Part shown: positions 23,377-36,605 of the stretch, in pieces
Layout: the number at the start of each line of letters is the position of its first letter
Numbering within the stretch: the first letter of the stretch is position 1
Source of the DNA: Pristionchus mayeri
Lineage: Eukaryota; Nematoda; Chromadorea; Rhabditida; Neodiplogasteridae
Assembly: GCA_036245805.1 (NCBI GenBank)
Contig: BTRK01000004.1
Coordinates: 26,831,541 to 26,895,540, forward strand
Length of the DNA stretch: 64,000 bases
Direction: 5' to 3'
Position numbers and translations under genes: made by a program
Notes under the pieces: model-generated
What the model saw: the letters and a program-made list of their open reading frames with translations, nothing else
The model's database searches: none
What the model was told of the DNA's origin: nothing

Positions 23377-26300
23377 TCAGACTCTTCTCCTCCTGACTGC
23401 CTTGGCAGGCATCGATATGCAGTCTCCCGATTCCAAATGGATGTTATCGATGGCGATGGTCTTCTCGATGGCTGCCTTGTTGTAGAAGAGAAGGAACAGC
23501 TGCAAGGAGTGTTTGCACGCCTCTTCCCCCAAGGGGAGGGGGGGGGGGGAAGGGGGGGGGGGACTCACCTTGTCCGTGCTCTTCATCCTGATCTTCGCAG
23601 TGACTCTATTCCATGCTCGTGCCTCTACTCGTTGTGACTGACACGTCTGAAGAGGGACGAGGATGAGGGGGAAGATGTTGGAGGGGGGAGACTCGCCTGT
23701 AGAGAGTGCACACAGATCTTCACTTCCAGATTGTGAGAAGGGAATAGATCTACAGATAGTGAGAGTGGTCCAGAGATGGCAGCTCTCCTGAAGGGGGAGG
23801 AATCACTAGGAAGGAGATCTGGGATACCTGAGGAGTCCCGAATAACTGCGAGGTCCCATTCGAGAGAGGCCGTATCGATTGTCTGCAATAGAGGATGAAC
23901 TCGTGAATGGAGAGAGGGAACGGACCCTGTCCCTTCTTAGATGCCACTGAGATATTGTTGAAGTGTGGAGAGACTGTACGTAGATCACTCCATCCACATT
24001 CGCCTGCAATCTCCTCTCTTCCACTCTCACTCCAATCGAGAATCACCTCTCTTCTCGAAGTCGCACACGTGTTTCGCGCACTTGCTGCATACACATGCTC
24101 CATCACGGCATTGAGGGGTACTGTAATCAGATATCACTCATTGCCCTATCCTTATCAAGGAATGCGGTTATCACTTTCGGTATGTGCCATTCATCGACTC
24201 TGGTGTGCGCGCACAAGTTGTAAACAAGTGCAAAACAAGTATAGAACAAGTATGTGCACAAGTTGTAAACAAGCACCCCTCTCCCTACGCTAAATAGAGT
24301 TTACAAGTTGTTAACAAGTAATATAATTTACAAATTGCAAACAAGTGATAAGTTTACAAGTTGTAAACAAGCAACCGAGAAAAACAAGTTGTAAAACAGT
24401 TTGAGCGTAGGGAGATGGGTGCTTGTTTACAACTTGTCCACATACCTGTTCTATACTTGTTTTGCACTTGTTTACAACTTGTGCGACTACACCAGAGGAG
24501 GGAAGGGAACTTGATCTGGATGGGTAGGCGATCTCTCTCCACTCTTCCCCGTTCTTTCCTCGAGACAAATGCCGTCCTAAGTAACCGGTCGAAAAAAGAA
24601 ATGGCCGTGATTCAACAGTTCATTCCCGATGGGGATGGATAACTGGGGAGGGATAGTTCTCTCCTCACCTCTCATCTTCGCATTCCTCAGCACAATCCTC
24701 TTCCTTGGTGCAAGGGAGTGCTGCCTCGAGGAGGTTGTCTCTCCGAGATTCGAGTGAATCCTCCTCTCCACTCACATTGAAAACCTCTTCCGAAGTGGGA
24801 GAAGGAACCAACTCGTTACTTGATCTGAATCTTCAGTTATTCTAATTCAAAATTGAGAAAAGCACGAACCGCACTGGATTAGCGACCGTTTTCTCAGCAG
24901 ATGAACCCTCCGATCTGAACTTGAGATCGATCTCTCTCGATTGGGAAGATGTTGGTTGATGGGAGAGAGAACTCTCGAGAGATGCTTCCCCCTCTATGGA
25001 AGGAGTCGAAGGAAGATGACGGAGAGGAGAAACTACACCAGATACGGGATTCATTCTCTCTTCTCTCACCTTCATGGTTGATATCGTTGTCTCTCTCTGT
25101 AGATGGAGATCTCCTTGGGAGACACACACATCGACGAGTGAATGGGTACTCATTCTCCCTCACACAACGGGCAGATTGACTGCAACTCTTCCTCTTCCTC
25201 TTCTTCTTCCTCTTCCTTTCTCCTCACCCTCCATTCCCTTGATCTCTGCACTTTGCCTGACACTTGATATGAGCAGCCCTTCCGATGCAAGTTCTATCCA
25301 GATCAGCAGATCGACAACGGCCTGCAGAGGGAGGAGTGAGATGGGAGCCCCCCCCCCCCCCCCCCCCCCCCTCTCTCTCCATCACTCACCGTCCCTGCAC
25401 ATCTCCCCTCCACTCTTCCTAACAGAAGTATGCATGGTCTTCCCTCGAACCTGCGAAGTCTCTCTTCCTCTTCTCCCTTGGGTAGATAATACCTCAGGTA
25501 GCATAACTCCCTCTCCCATCTCGTGTTCTCGGTGGTACTCTCGCAGTGGAATCAACTGAGGAAGGGAAAGAGTGAGAGATCTCCTCTGCAGATACGAAAC
25601 GAGAAGCAGGAGAGAGGGAGGAGGGAACGTGTGAGGGCATGGGAGGAGAACCACCGATGGGAATGAATGACTCCTCTGTAGGAAGGAGAATACGAGCAGG
25701 AGGAGGAGGAGGAGGTGGTGGAACTGCAATCAAAACGAATGCTGTGGAATTTCGTATGAGTAACTGACGAGTAGAGAGAGGAATAGAGATTGCCCTGATG
25801 GGAGGAGGACCGATGGGAAGGAAGGACTGTTCAGTCTGGAATATATTCGTTTTTTAAGATGATACTGCATCGTCTCTTTACCATTCCTCCTGGTGATGAG
25901 TCAATCATCTTAGGAAGCATCGATTGAGGAATTGAGGCATCCCTGGAAGAAAACCATCGCCATTCTCAGTTTGATGATTGAAGTGAAGCTAGATGACCTT
26001 GCAGTGACGGCAATGGGTGAGGAAGGATGGAGAGACCAGGGGGAGAGGGAGGAGATGGAGCAAGGGACTGTAAGGATGAAGGATGAAAGAGGGAATGGGA
26101 GGAATTAACCTGCAACTTGGATGGTCTCATCGAAGCAGTGAAGGGAGAAGACGCGATGTGAGAGTGAGGAGTAGGAGGAAGAGACTGAGAAGAGAATGAG
26201 ATGGAGAGAGGAAGAGGACTCACCAGAAGAGAGTTAGGCATCCTCTGAGAGAGGGGGCAAGGTTCGAAGAGAGTCGAGAGATCATCGATCAGAATGGAAT

Positions 26301-26727
26301 CTCCCATTGTGAGATTAGAGAAACGGAACGATATCTGAAGGGAAGTGCGTAGTATTTCATCGAATGGACGTATTCAATCAATAATGAACATACTGAGAAT
26401 GAGTTGGTCTGCGGCATGACTTCAGTGGTGGTCCTTCCATTGGGAGTCTTTAAGGGGGCACACATGGCTTCTCCCTCGTCCCTCAACCAATCGATATCGA
26501 TCTATTCTCGAGATCACCTTACTTGAAGCACAATTCGACGAGTACCCATGGTGCTCTCCATACTCGAATGGTAACGTTGACATCCTCCTGGAACGATAGG
26601 AGTTCCTCCCCTCTCGAGTACTCCTTCCGTTGCTCACCTTGGAGCACATTCCAGGACAAGTGGAGAGGGAGATATTAGTGAATCCCTCCTGTGATACTGC
26701 CACCAGATATTCTCCAGCTGAACTCAT
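23377..26727 (-). CDS. Uncharacterised multi-exon gene with Pro/Ser-rich central part
   Basis: The C-terminal exons are the clearest: 23377-23503 or so (LFLLFYNKAAIEKTIAIDNI to a basic RRRRV end), about 23570-23650 (RVEARAWNRVTAKIRMKSTD), about 23700-23790 (SGPLSLSVDLFPSHNLEVKI), about 23830-23890, and a region around 23890-24106 ([20 protein letters not shown]). Upstream, acidic exons at 24660-24790 and 24890-25090, then Pro-rich exons near 25500-25850 with two versions of an 'E-(E/Q)-SF-(I/L)-PIG' motif, and further exons up to about 26727 (start MSSAGEYLVAV is only a guess). I recognise no domain. The gene may extend further upstream, since similar Pro/Ser-rich open stretches continue to about 28.7 kb. 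Part of the 23960-24197 stretch was copied into atg-7 (see findings). Confidence 0.4.
24198..24497. mobile_element. 300-bp MITE with long termini (CTCTGGTGT type), resident copy
   Basis: Both ends read inwards CTCTGGTGT..GCACAAGTTGTAAAC; the interior is largely made of CAAGTTGTAAACAAG-like short repeats in both orientations, so the whole element can fold. It sits between exons of the Pro/Ser-rich gene. A second 300-bp copy lies at 44955-45254. Non-coding. Confidence 0.85.
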
Positions 26728-29193
26728 TCACTCAACTTCAGGAGGGAGAGGGACTCACAGGGTGCTTCCTGGGGACTGAAGGGAAGAATTCCGTGTTCCT
26801 TTGCTGAGAACCACTCCGCTCCCTGCGGATCAGGGTTGCTTATTTACATATTTTAAGGATCCGGAAAAGAGCTTAAAATTTATGGTTTCAAAACCCGTGA
26901 GGATCGTTTAAAAAGAAGAATCGTAAAAAAAATTAGAAAATATCCCCAAATATGTTGCTGTGCCGGATGTCTAGAAGCTTGGGCATGTATGTAGAAGCAT
27001 CGAAAACTAGACAGAAATTGTTTTCCAAATGTTTTTTTACAAAAGTGCGTTCAATCCATTAGTGTTTACAAAAAATGCGTGAAATGGGCGGCGAGTGGCG
27101 TAGATGAGGGGAGGTCTTTCGATTGAGGGATTGACTCGCACCTGAGATCTCTGCCATCCACATCCATCGAAGGAGGAAGAACAGGAGAGATCGAAGGGAG
27201 AAGGAGAGAGGGCACACGACTGATCTACTCCCAATCTATCGATCGTCGAGTGCAATTTGATCGCCGGAAGGGAGAATTGGAGTCTGCAGTGCATTCATAT
27301 CTCATTCTCATCGATGGTTCTTCTCTATGGGGGGGGGGGGGAGTGCAAGCCCTCTCCATGTTTCAGAGAGGCTATTCTCGATCTCGAGTGGAGGCCTCGT
27401 TGATCAAGTGGAAAGGGCGAATGAATCACGAGGATATGAGATTCCCTCTGGCACTTATTCCATTATGCAACTGAGACTGGAATGGACAGACTGGTGGATT
27501 GCAAGAAAGAGTCGGGAGGAATGAAAGGGGAGAGAGAGGAAGGGGAAGGGGGGAGGGAGAGAGGGGAAGTGCTTACCTGGCAGGGGAAAGGGCATTGAGG
27601 ACTGCATTGGAATCACAATAGGAGGAAGGGAGAATGCATCTGCATGCGAAGGAACGAATACCGAAGAAGGAGAGAAGAGTTCCTGAGAAAGAGAACAACT
27701 ACCACCATCCCCTACTCTGAGGATCAACACCCATTATATCAGAGTGATGAAAAGGATGGAGGCAGATAGGCAAGGGAGTTCGTTTCTCTCTCACCAGAAG
27801 ATCTAAGGAAGCATCGACTGCTTATCCTGAGTGGATACTGCTGCATGCATCTCCTCTCGCAATCCCCATCGAATCCCTCCCTCTGCACTGAACAGATGTC
27901 CTCCGCGATGTCTGAAGAGAACCATGAGAAGATCCCTCCTTTCCCCTTAGGCAACATTCCACTCTCAATCATCTCAACCTTCACCCTTCTCCTATGCAAA
28001 CTACACGCATGACCGAGAGAGAGATAGCATCATCCAGTTACTCGAGGGATCGAATCACGTACTTATTCCTCCCATCCAGTAAAGTATCACTCTCCCTATC
28101 AGAATGCCCTTCCCATTTCGCGTTCCCTTTCATTTCCACGTAATTAGCCATCCTTTAGCTTCGTTTCACATTTCGCTTTCCTTCATTCGCTTTTCTCCCC
28201 CATCTGGGTCACTTTTGAATGGAGAGTGCATGAGATCGAGAGTGAATGTAAGCCCCGAGTCTAGAGTGAACAAGGGATATCGAGAGAGTGAAGAGATCAA
28301 AAGAAAGAGAGAACTGAATAGCCCCCAGGATATGGCTTACATGAGAAGAACGGTTTAAGAGGGGGATGAGAGTTGAATGGGGTTGCAGTTGGCTATTCAC
28401 TCGCTCACTCTTTCCCTCAGTCAGGAATGCCAACGAACTACCGCTAAATCAACGCAATTTCGATGCAAAAAGAGCACTGCAGTCGGAAAGAAATGCACTT
28501 GTCTTGATCAACAGGTGGGAAGAAGGCTACTGTACCTTTGATACAGTCTTCAGCTATCGATAACTGAAGGAGGAGGATGAGTGATAACCAAGGAAGAATC
28601 CCCCATCGGAGAATCATAGAAGGGACTGAAAAGAGACTGGGAAGGTGATGGAATCGGAAAGAATGGAGAGAGGAGGAAGGAAGGGAGGAATGACGGATTG
28701 ATCACAATTCGAACAGGAAATACCTTGGATTTGAGGGATAAAAAGGGATGATACGAAGGTGTTTTGATGACTGCTTTTAGACTAGGGTGAATGGAAATGA
28801 AAGAGTCAGTGAAATCTCGTGATGATCGAAGGCGAAATAATCGAAAGTGGAAATGGAGTCAAACTTAGAAAGAGGGAAAGTGAGAGATTTTGAAGGGCGA
28901 TATGGTAGAAGCAGTGGGAATTAAAGAGAAGACAAGAGATGAATCATTTATCGTAGGAGAGGGAAGATATCTCGATGTGATAAGGATGATTCGTTGCGTA
29001 GAGATTAGCTGATATGGAGGAAGTGAGATGGATCAACTCTGGGAGGAAGAGTCTCATTCGAAGACAACCAGGAATATGTGATTATGCGAGAACTCGATGG
29101 AGTGAAACAAACTGAATCCTAGAACCGAAGTGAAAACACTGGAAATTGATAGGATGGCCTATAGATAGCGAGGTAGGGCGATTGAGTGAGAGT
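26728..29193. other. Unresolved interval, possible upstream exons of the minus-strand gene
   Basis: Minus-strand open stretches rich in Ser, Pro and Phe occur near 27040-27290, 27585-27680 (ELFSPSSVFVPSHADAF) and 28600-28690. They could be further 5' exons of the gene ending at 23377, but I could not connect them with confident splice sites. No transposon or RNA gene recognised. Confidence 0.3.
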
Positions 29194-32100
29194 CTAGACT
29201 GCCTTGGGTTCAGACATCAAATATCGATCCTCCTCCTCTTCCTCCACGTATTGATCACAGCAATTGCGCATTGCTGCTGTGAGGTAACTGCAATGGGAGG
29301 AGTCACGGCATGAGAGGGGAGGAGGGGGGAGGAGGGGGAGGGGGGGAGGGGGGGGGGACAGAAACAGGCTCGGAGAGGCCGATGGAACGGATATGGAGAG
29401 GGATCGGTGTGGAGAGATCGAGAACATACTAAATATGAGAGGGAAGAAAAAGAGACACTGGGAGAATGAGGTAGTAGAATGGAGTAATGAAGGGAATACC
29501 TTGCAGGGATATCTCCCAGATTGAGTGCCATATGCTGAATGACGAATAGTCCATCCTTCCCCAGTGCACGCAGAAATTTCTCCCTGGAATGAGAATTCCA
29601 TCTTTTCATCATTTCCATTCCCTTACTTCTCTTCCTGGAACTGTTGAAATGGAGTGAGTGGAAGGAAGGAAGTAACTCACCTGGAAGGGGCTGAATTCTT
29701 CTCAGATGTGCAGCTCAGAAGATCCCGGACTTTCTTTCTCGCCTGCGAGAAGGAATTGGAAATTGGAAGGGGAGGAAGAAGAAGAGGGAAGGGGGGGGCA
29801 CTCACTCCAGTCCACACAGAGACGGAGGCGATCCAACAGACGGAGTTCCATGTAGAAACAATAGCAACGAAGAGAAGCCAGAACCTGAGTGGGCGATGAT
29901 TCGTGATTACACGTGCGAAAGACCATTTTATTCCTTATTGAAAGTTTCGATTCATTGTACTCACCAGAGGAAGAGACAGATCTTCTCGTAATAGATGTTG
30001 AGATGGAGGACGCAGAGGACGGTGTCCAACTGGAAGGAACCCTCTCCTCCCATCCTTCCTCCCCTCCCCTCCCCCTCCCTCTCACCTGCACAGAGGCGGG
30101 TCTTCTCCTCTGGAAGTCGCAGTGAACGATGCGAGGGAAGTGGCCCGTTGTCTGAATATTATACTCTTCCTTTCATCACTATTCGTAATCTCTTCTTTCA
30201 CCTGCCAATCTTCTCCTTGGAACAGATCGATGAGGACATTCGGACCCCAGAAAGTGTAGGTGGAAGATTGGAGGAAGCTATTCAGCCAGTACCACTCAAG
30301 TACATCCATTAGGAAGCATTCACTGTGATGAGAGAAAAGGAGATTCACTCAACCTGTGCCCATGCATTCAGAGTCTGTAGGACAGTCGAAGCAGCGTAGT
30401 AGATAGAGAGATCTCGACCGGACTTGCGACGAGCTAGACGGAGACCTGAAGAGGAGATGGAGAGAAGGAGAGGTCGCACAATTCAGGAGAGAAACTGTTG
30501 GAGGAGAGGGAGAGGAAGGGGAGGGGGAGGGATGAAGGGGGAAGGGAGGTGCTCACCTTCCCAGATGAATACTGCTGGCCGACTCTCGAAATGAGCGATG
30601 CGATCTGAAAGCGGAGAATAGTTGCTGTTATCTAAAATGCGAACTTTCCCATCCCTCTTATTGTTAGTGGTTCATCCGTTCTAAATTGTAATAATCATAA
30701 TGTTACTCTTGAATTGGTCGCTGTTATTCTTGACTGCATTCCAGAAGTCATCGACGTATCGAATGGCCCCTCCCAAATCATAGCCTGAGAGAAGGAAGAG
30801 TGGAGGGAGGAGGAATGGGGAGACACCTGAGTGACTGGCCAATGAACTCCACATGAATCGAGGGATGTAGAAGAGGAGAGCTTGGAGTGCCAGAATGTAT
30901 GGTACCTGAAGGAGGATAATGGAGAGAGAGGGAGAGGTGGACTCACCCATTGGTAGTAATTGATCTCGTTCTTCCTCCTCTCTGTCTCGTCATGAGTCAA
31001 TTCTTCATCGAGCCGCACGAAGTATGTCCCGTGTACGTAGCAGTATCTAGAAGGAGGAGGAGTGATCTTTGATCTCTGAGGGAGGAAGGACGAACTGATT
31101 GACGAAATCACTCCATTGCTTCGTGAATTGGGCAGGAGTCCAACAAGTGATCGGATCTCCCCTCAAGGAGAGAATATCAGAGAGGGAAGGGGTGAAGGGA
31201 GCGAGACTCACCAGAAGTGACTCGATCCTAGCAAGACAGAACAGAGAGCGAGAATGCCCACTGTGATACGCGAGTTGAGACGTTCTGCCTGCAAGTTATC
31301 ATTACTTCAACAATTGATCACTCTCTATTTTTGTGCCTTTGTCACATTGTAAATCCGTAAGATTTATTTGAAAACCGCCCCGAATCATATACCAATTGCG
31401 TGCGGTAAGTCACTTGCTGATTGCCGAAATTACCAACCTTTCGTTGCCGAACTGGTATACTGGTAACCGCATGAGAAATTTTTGATATTCGTCAATGCAA
31501 TTCAAATTTCAGCAGTTTTTTACATGTCAATTCTTTTCGAACTTTGACCAAAACCATTCACTATTCGAAGGAAACATTATGCACATCGTATTATGGTATT
31601 GGGAGAAACAGCTTCTACAGTGAGTTTTTGCTTTTTTAACGGCTTTGACGACCTTCAAAGCTGAGAAAGTGTAGAATTTCTTTGGAAAAAGTGGAATAAC
31701 GCACATCCCTGGCAGTCGGATGATAACAAACAATATTATACACTTCAGCAGTACACTCATAGTAAGTTCACACAGTGTCAAAAATGCTTCTCTTAATGCA
31801 AAAAAAAGTATATTTTTTTGGTTATCATCCTGCGGTGATCGTCCGACCTAGTGCCTCGACGCTTTTACATTTTTCCTCCGCACTGTAATAATAAGTATGA
31901 AAAAACTCCACTACATTGGCAGTGATTGAAAGGTTCAATAGGTGTGTAGAATTTCTTTGGAAAAAAGAAGATTTGAATACGTTCTTTGAACCCTCTCTCT
32001 CGATGCCCATTCCCCTCTCCCTTCTATTCTTCTACGTGGTTGCTTCTCATCGAGTGTGCTCAAACAATCTCAATTGACTCGAAGGAGAGAAGTAGAGATG

Positions 32101-32395
32101 ATGTACGGGTACAAAGGGAGAGAGGGAGAGGGATCAGAGAGGGACAGAGTGCAGCTCCCAAGATGTCATCGTTATGACCTTTCCTTTCCATCTCAACATT
32201 CGCCTGACACTACTGTATCAATTTGATTTAACAAGAATGTAATGATTATGTCATGGAATAATTTTATTGCTACACGAGAAGTAAAATGAAGAACCAGGAG
32301 CTGGATTTATAACTCACAAAATCTCCCTTAGGCTGTTTGAATGCTTTTCCAATGAGTGAATTTACGGAGCTGAGAGCTCCCAGTGAGATACTCAT
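29194..32395 (-). CDS. Innexin (gap-junction channel subunit)
   Basis: Innexins form gap junctions and hemichannels in the plasma membrane. Fifteen exons, all in phase: 32318-32395, 31212-31288, 31096-31161, 30947-31046, 30827-30905, 30707-30784, 30557-30604, 30354-30445, 30202-30294, 30086-30151, 29965-30029, 29806-29884, 29681-29742, 29500-29583, 29194-29287; 386 residues, a normal size. The N-terminus has 'KAFKQPKGDF' and 'RLNSRITVGILAL' (span 1); extracellular loop 1 contains 'GDPITCWTPAQF' and 'YCYVHGTYF' with the conserved cysteines; the signature YYQWV opens span 2 ('LALQALLFYIPR'); loop 2 runs through 'HFPRIVHCDF' to 'VLCVLNIYYEKI'; span 4 is 'LFLWFWLLFVAIVSTW'. The tail is short and acidic (VEEEEEDRYLMSEPKAV). 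The exon 8-9 join needs the acceptor before TGG (30294), which restores the usual N-A-x-x-Q..LNSFLQ spacing. Intron 1 is about 1 kb. Confidence 0.95.
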
Positions 32396-33480
32396 CTATG
32401 ATCTGAATAAGGAAATGTCACTAATGATAATCGGACGATACTATTATGTAAGCATGGGCGAAGGATGAATGAGAAAGGAGAGGTATCGCTTCGTGGTGAT
32501 CTACTGAAGAGGAGGAGATAAGCAGAGTAATAATACTGAGACGCTTGAGTGGTAAGAAGGATGTAGGAGCAAGGAGCAAGCACAAATACTGTAGAGATGA
32601 GGGAGAAGAGGGGAGGGGCAGTGATATGATGGGCCAGTTCACTACCCCATCCAAACTCTCGTGCCAAGGAGTTGGGAAAAACAAAGGGAATGGATGAGAT
32701 GACATAGGTATTTTGCATGGAATGGTCACTCGAATCTGGACTAGCATAGAGAGTTGCGCGTAAATAGAAGGAATGAATAGGAGTCCAAGTGTTGACTACA
32801 GAAAGACTGGAGAGAGAGAAGGGTCAGAAGTGATTCTCAACTATTTCCCATTTTGAGAGCCATGATTGCTAACGACTCTGTTATTTCAACAAATGATCAA
32901 TCCATATGGCCATCCCATCGAAAGAAACAGTGAGGAATTGACATGCTGATGAGAAGGAATGTGAAGGTGTACTGATCAGTGTGAAGAGACTGAGAAGGAG
33001 GAGAACGGAGAAAGGAAGGAGGGACATCTTGTGTTTCCCTCCATTCAACCTCTGTCTACCCTCACTGTCGAATACTCGGACAGGGACAATGGACGGGAGG
33101 AGGATCTCCTTACTTCACTGTAGACAGATCGGGGCTTTGTTGGTCAGAAGTCCCCTCACTACGAATAAACTCATCAATTACAATGAAGGGAATATCAATA
33201 ATAGCCAACATTAAAGTGAAGATGATAATGAGACAAGACAATGTATGGGTAGGTCAACGTATTCTCTCGTCTCTCGTTTCGTTCTTCGACTAGGGATGAG
33301 TTGTGTAGTTCGTTTGTGCATTGTATTAGAGAAGAAGTGCTAATCCCTCTTACATTGTCGACAGAATCGAGAGATGAAGAGACCGAAGGGGGCCTCGCTC
33401 CATTTTGACCCCACTTCGAATAATGAAACTCCTTCATTTAGTCTCCAGCATGTTTTATTGTGTGGAAGGTTGGTTCTCAC
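32396..33480 (-). other. Possible membrane-protein fragment upstream of innexin
   Basis: Minus-strand stretches read as hydrophobic segments: near 33141-33230 (MLAIIDIPFIVIDEFI) and near 32510-32700 (ITAPPLFSLISTVFVLAPCS). They recall serpentine-type membrane spans, but no continuous spliced model could be built and frames change between neighbouring segments. It may be a decayed receptor gene or chance. Confidence 0.25.
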
Positions 33481-36400
33481 TCAGATCTCTGCACTTCCTT
33501 CTCCCTTTCCTTCACTTCTTCCTGTTTTTCCATCTTTGAAAGCCGCCCTCGCTTACTTACTGACGAATTTCCATTGAACGAATGTTGTGATCCGAAAGAC
33601 TCCGATTCGCCCCTCAAGTTCACAACACGAAGACCCCTTTTAGTTACTGGGTCTCTCCCTTCTTGCACTCTCATTCATCCATGAAATGTCTGCAAGTTCA
33701 AAGATCGAGTAGAAAATTAATACACACTAGTTAATCAGTCGACAAGAATGTAGATCCCGAGTGTTTCTTCGTCTCTTCCCCAGAGTGAGATCTCTCCTCC
33801 GTCGTCCCTTCGGGGGGGGGGGGGGGGAGTAGATCATGCGACGAGTCCATCTCATCTCTCCCACTTCTCTTCTGCACGACGATTAATTGCTTCTCTTGCT
33901 CTTTCCATGAGAAGGTTCTAGGTAAGAATCAGGAGGTAGACATCCGAGGGAATATCGTCGATAACTACATCGCTTCCTCTTCTCTTTCTCTTCTACGAAG
34001 CTCGAAAGAGGGGAGGAAGTAGTAGTTATCTCGATTACTGTATTTATCCATTGTACTTCACGGCGGATACGAAAAGTTTATAAAAAAGTAGTCACTCTGG
34101 TAAATGTTTATCGATCAACGAACTGATATTTTTTCAATTTTTTATTCGTTCTCCGTATCCCCACAACAAAGAGTGCTCACAATATCTGTTCAATTTGTAG
34201 CCCTTCTCTAGCCTTCGTTACAAGGATAAAAATGTGGGATGGGATAAGAAACAGATGAAATTGCAGATGAACAGACGAATTCGTTCTCCTTCTGTGTACT
34301 GTCGATCCTCGCTCTTCCAATCCTCCTATAATCTATCCTCACTTACACCTTCACTTTGTTCTACTGGAAGATATCTAGTCTTCTTCATTATGTCTGAGCA
34401 TATATTATTGAAATTCACGCCTTCGAGTCACTATTTTCTTCCATATTCTCACTACACGATACTTGAAAAATCCTAAGTATTCTCATCTCGTGAATCCGGT
34501 TATATCTCCCGTCTCGAGAATTTATACATATTGCATGAGATTTTTGCATACAACACAAGAAAGGAGCCCCTCTCTTCGTCTCGACGCCCTACGAGGGGAA
34601 GAGGTAGTGGATAAATGCACCTGTCGAAGAGAAGACTTGGCGAAAGAGGGGAAGACACTTAGACAGTCCCCTCATTCGTCCATTGACTCCTATCTGGGTG
34701 ACGTGCACGTGGTAGACTGTCCCTCCCCTTGGTCTCCCACTTCGTTGTTTTCTTACTCCTCACTGATTGAGGAACTCAGCTGATTACTTACGAGCAGCCA
34801 ACTCCCTCTCCTCCTTCTCCTCCTCCTTCTCCTCCTCCCCTCTCCCTCTCCTCCTCCCTCTCCTCCTCCTCCTCCTCCTCCCCTCTCTCTTTCCTCCTTC
34901 CTCTTCTCGTCTCTCTGCCAGCAGAGACGAATTTCATTGTGTTGTAGGTCCAAGTTTCTGCACCATTCCATCCATCTCGATCTCTTCCTTTCACAGATTG
35001 TGAACACAGTAATTCATTCTCTAACCATCGACTGACGAAGTTGAAATGAGACGATACTATAAATATAAACGAAAAAATATTTAGTTGTGTATTCAGCAGT
35101 CTTGTTAGAATCAACTCCATACAACATGCGCATGGGCTTTCTATCGCAATTCATCAGGAATCATTTCATGCTCAGAGGAACTAATCAATTGGAGAGGATG
35201 GACAGCGAGGGATGGAAGACTCTCGGACAGTACAGAGACATGAGTATGTACTACACCCTCTCACTCCATCTCTTCCACCATCTCGTTATCTTCTCCAGTC
35301 AGAGAAAGAGGGAGAAGGGGCAGAGGGAGAGAATGAACGGGATGTGCAACACCCATTCATCCCATTCATAAGGAGCAATTCACAGGATGGGGAAGGTTCT
35401 TAGTGACTGCAGTCTCCATCCATCTAGTATCTCTTCTACTCCCTCGCAACAATGTTTCCCAATAATTTTATCAAATTGTTAATTATCAAACAGCGATAAA
35501 CTGTTGTCATAAGTTCTAGTTTTTTCTGAAAAATAATTTAATCACGGTACATAGATGCATCGCTAATGGAAAAAAAAACATAAAAACCAGTACCTTGATG
35601 TACATTTTTCAGTTGTGGTCACAATTCTCGCTCGTCAAGACATGAAATTCATTTCACTTAATTGCTCGGCACCTGATAATGAAATGAGTTTCATAGTATG
35701 ACATGGATACTTCGTGAGTACGGGACAAATGAAGAGAGAGGAGAGGAGACGAAGTGACTGCTGAAGACCTCTTTTTACTCCCCCGATTCAAAGATAAATA
35801 AGCATCCTCTGGTTAATAGCTCACTTCTGGGAACGTCCTTTTGTCTCTTCGTTGTCTTTCTCTCCTCATCCAATGAATCCACCGACGAAGAAATTGGATT
35901 CTAAAAAAATCAAAATTCTTAGACGATTCCTCAGCAGTTCTACATATTCACTCTGACTATCCTCCTCTAAGTATGGGATTTCCTTGGTTTGATTGTGGAT
36001 GGATGACTTCTCGACGATATTTCACCCTCACCCCGTATTCTTTTCTCATTCTCTCAAACTAGAACTTCTTCCTGGGGCAGCTGATTTATTTCCTTCAAAT
36101 GAATTTCGAGGCTTCGCTTCTCCGAAATTGGGATCGAATCTCAGAAGAATCAAGAAAAACTTTGTGAATCTAATGAAATCGGTCTAGGATCTCTAGTTTG
36201 AGATAATCGTATGTTATTCTTGTGAACTATGGGAAGGAGGGAGCGTCTATCCCTTTCCTTCCTTTCTTCTTATTCTTCGAATGCGATTCAATCTCAGTCC
36301 AACATCGACACTCACAATAACACATGGACATGATAGTTGCCTCTCCCACACATCTCTCAAGTGTTTCCGGACTCGATCTCTGTTATACCACTCAGTTTCA

Positions 36401-36605
36401 TTCGAACCAAAACTAAATGTACTAAGTACCGGAAGTTGAAGAGGGAAGGAGTGAGTTCCTCGATCTTCCATCCACATATACAGATGGTTTCATCTTTACG
36501 TCACTGTCAGATTTGAGGGGAGGGCAGGGGAAGGAGGGGAAGGGACTCCGCCTCCTCCCTTCCTTCTCTCCTTCATTCTTCGTCCTCCTCCTGAAGGGAC
36601 TCTCG
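33481..36605. other. Intergenic DNA with CT-rich microsatellites
   Basis: About 3.1 kb. A G run at 33813-33826 and a long CTC/CCT-rich tract at about 34803-34907 dominate; the latter gives artificial Ser/Leu- or Glu/Gly/Arg-rich frames on the two strands. No supported exon. Confidence 0.5.

Noticed and set aside
29584..29680. A 14-nt microexon in the innexin gene
   Set aside because: It seemed needed at first because of a miscounted G; a recount shows exon 29681-29742 joins 29500-29583 directly in phase.
30323..30353. A 26- to 31-nt intron in the innexin gene
   Set aside because: A longer intron ending before TGG at 30294 restores the conserved spacing, so the ultra-short intron is unnecessary.
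34753..35120. Coding frames rich in Arg/Glu/Gly or Ser/Leu
   Set aside because: They come from a CTC/CCT-rich microsatellite and have no conserved feature.
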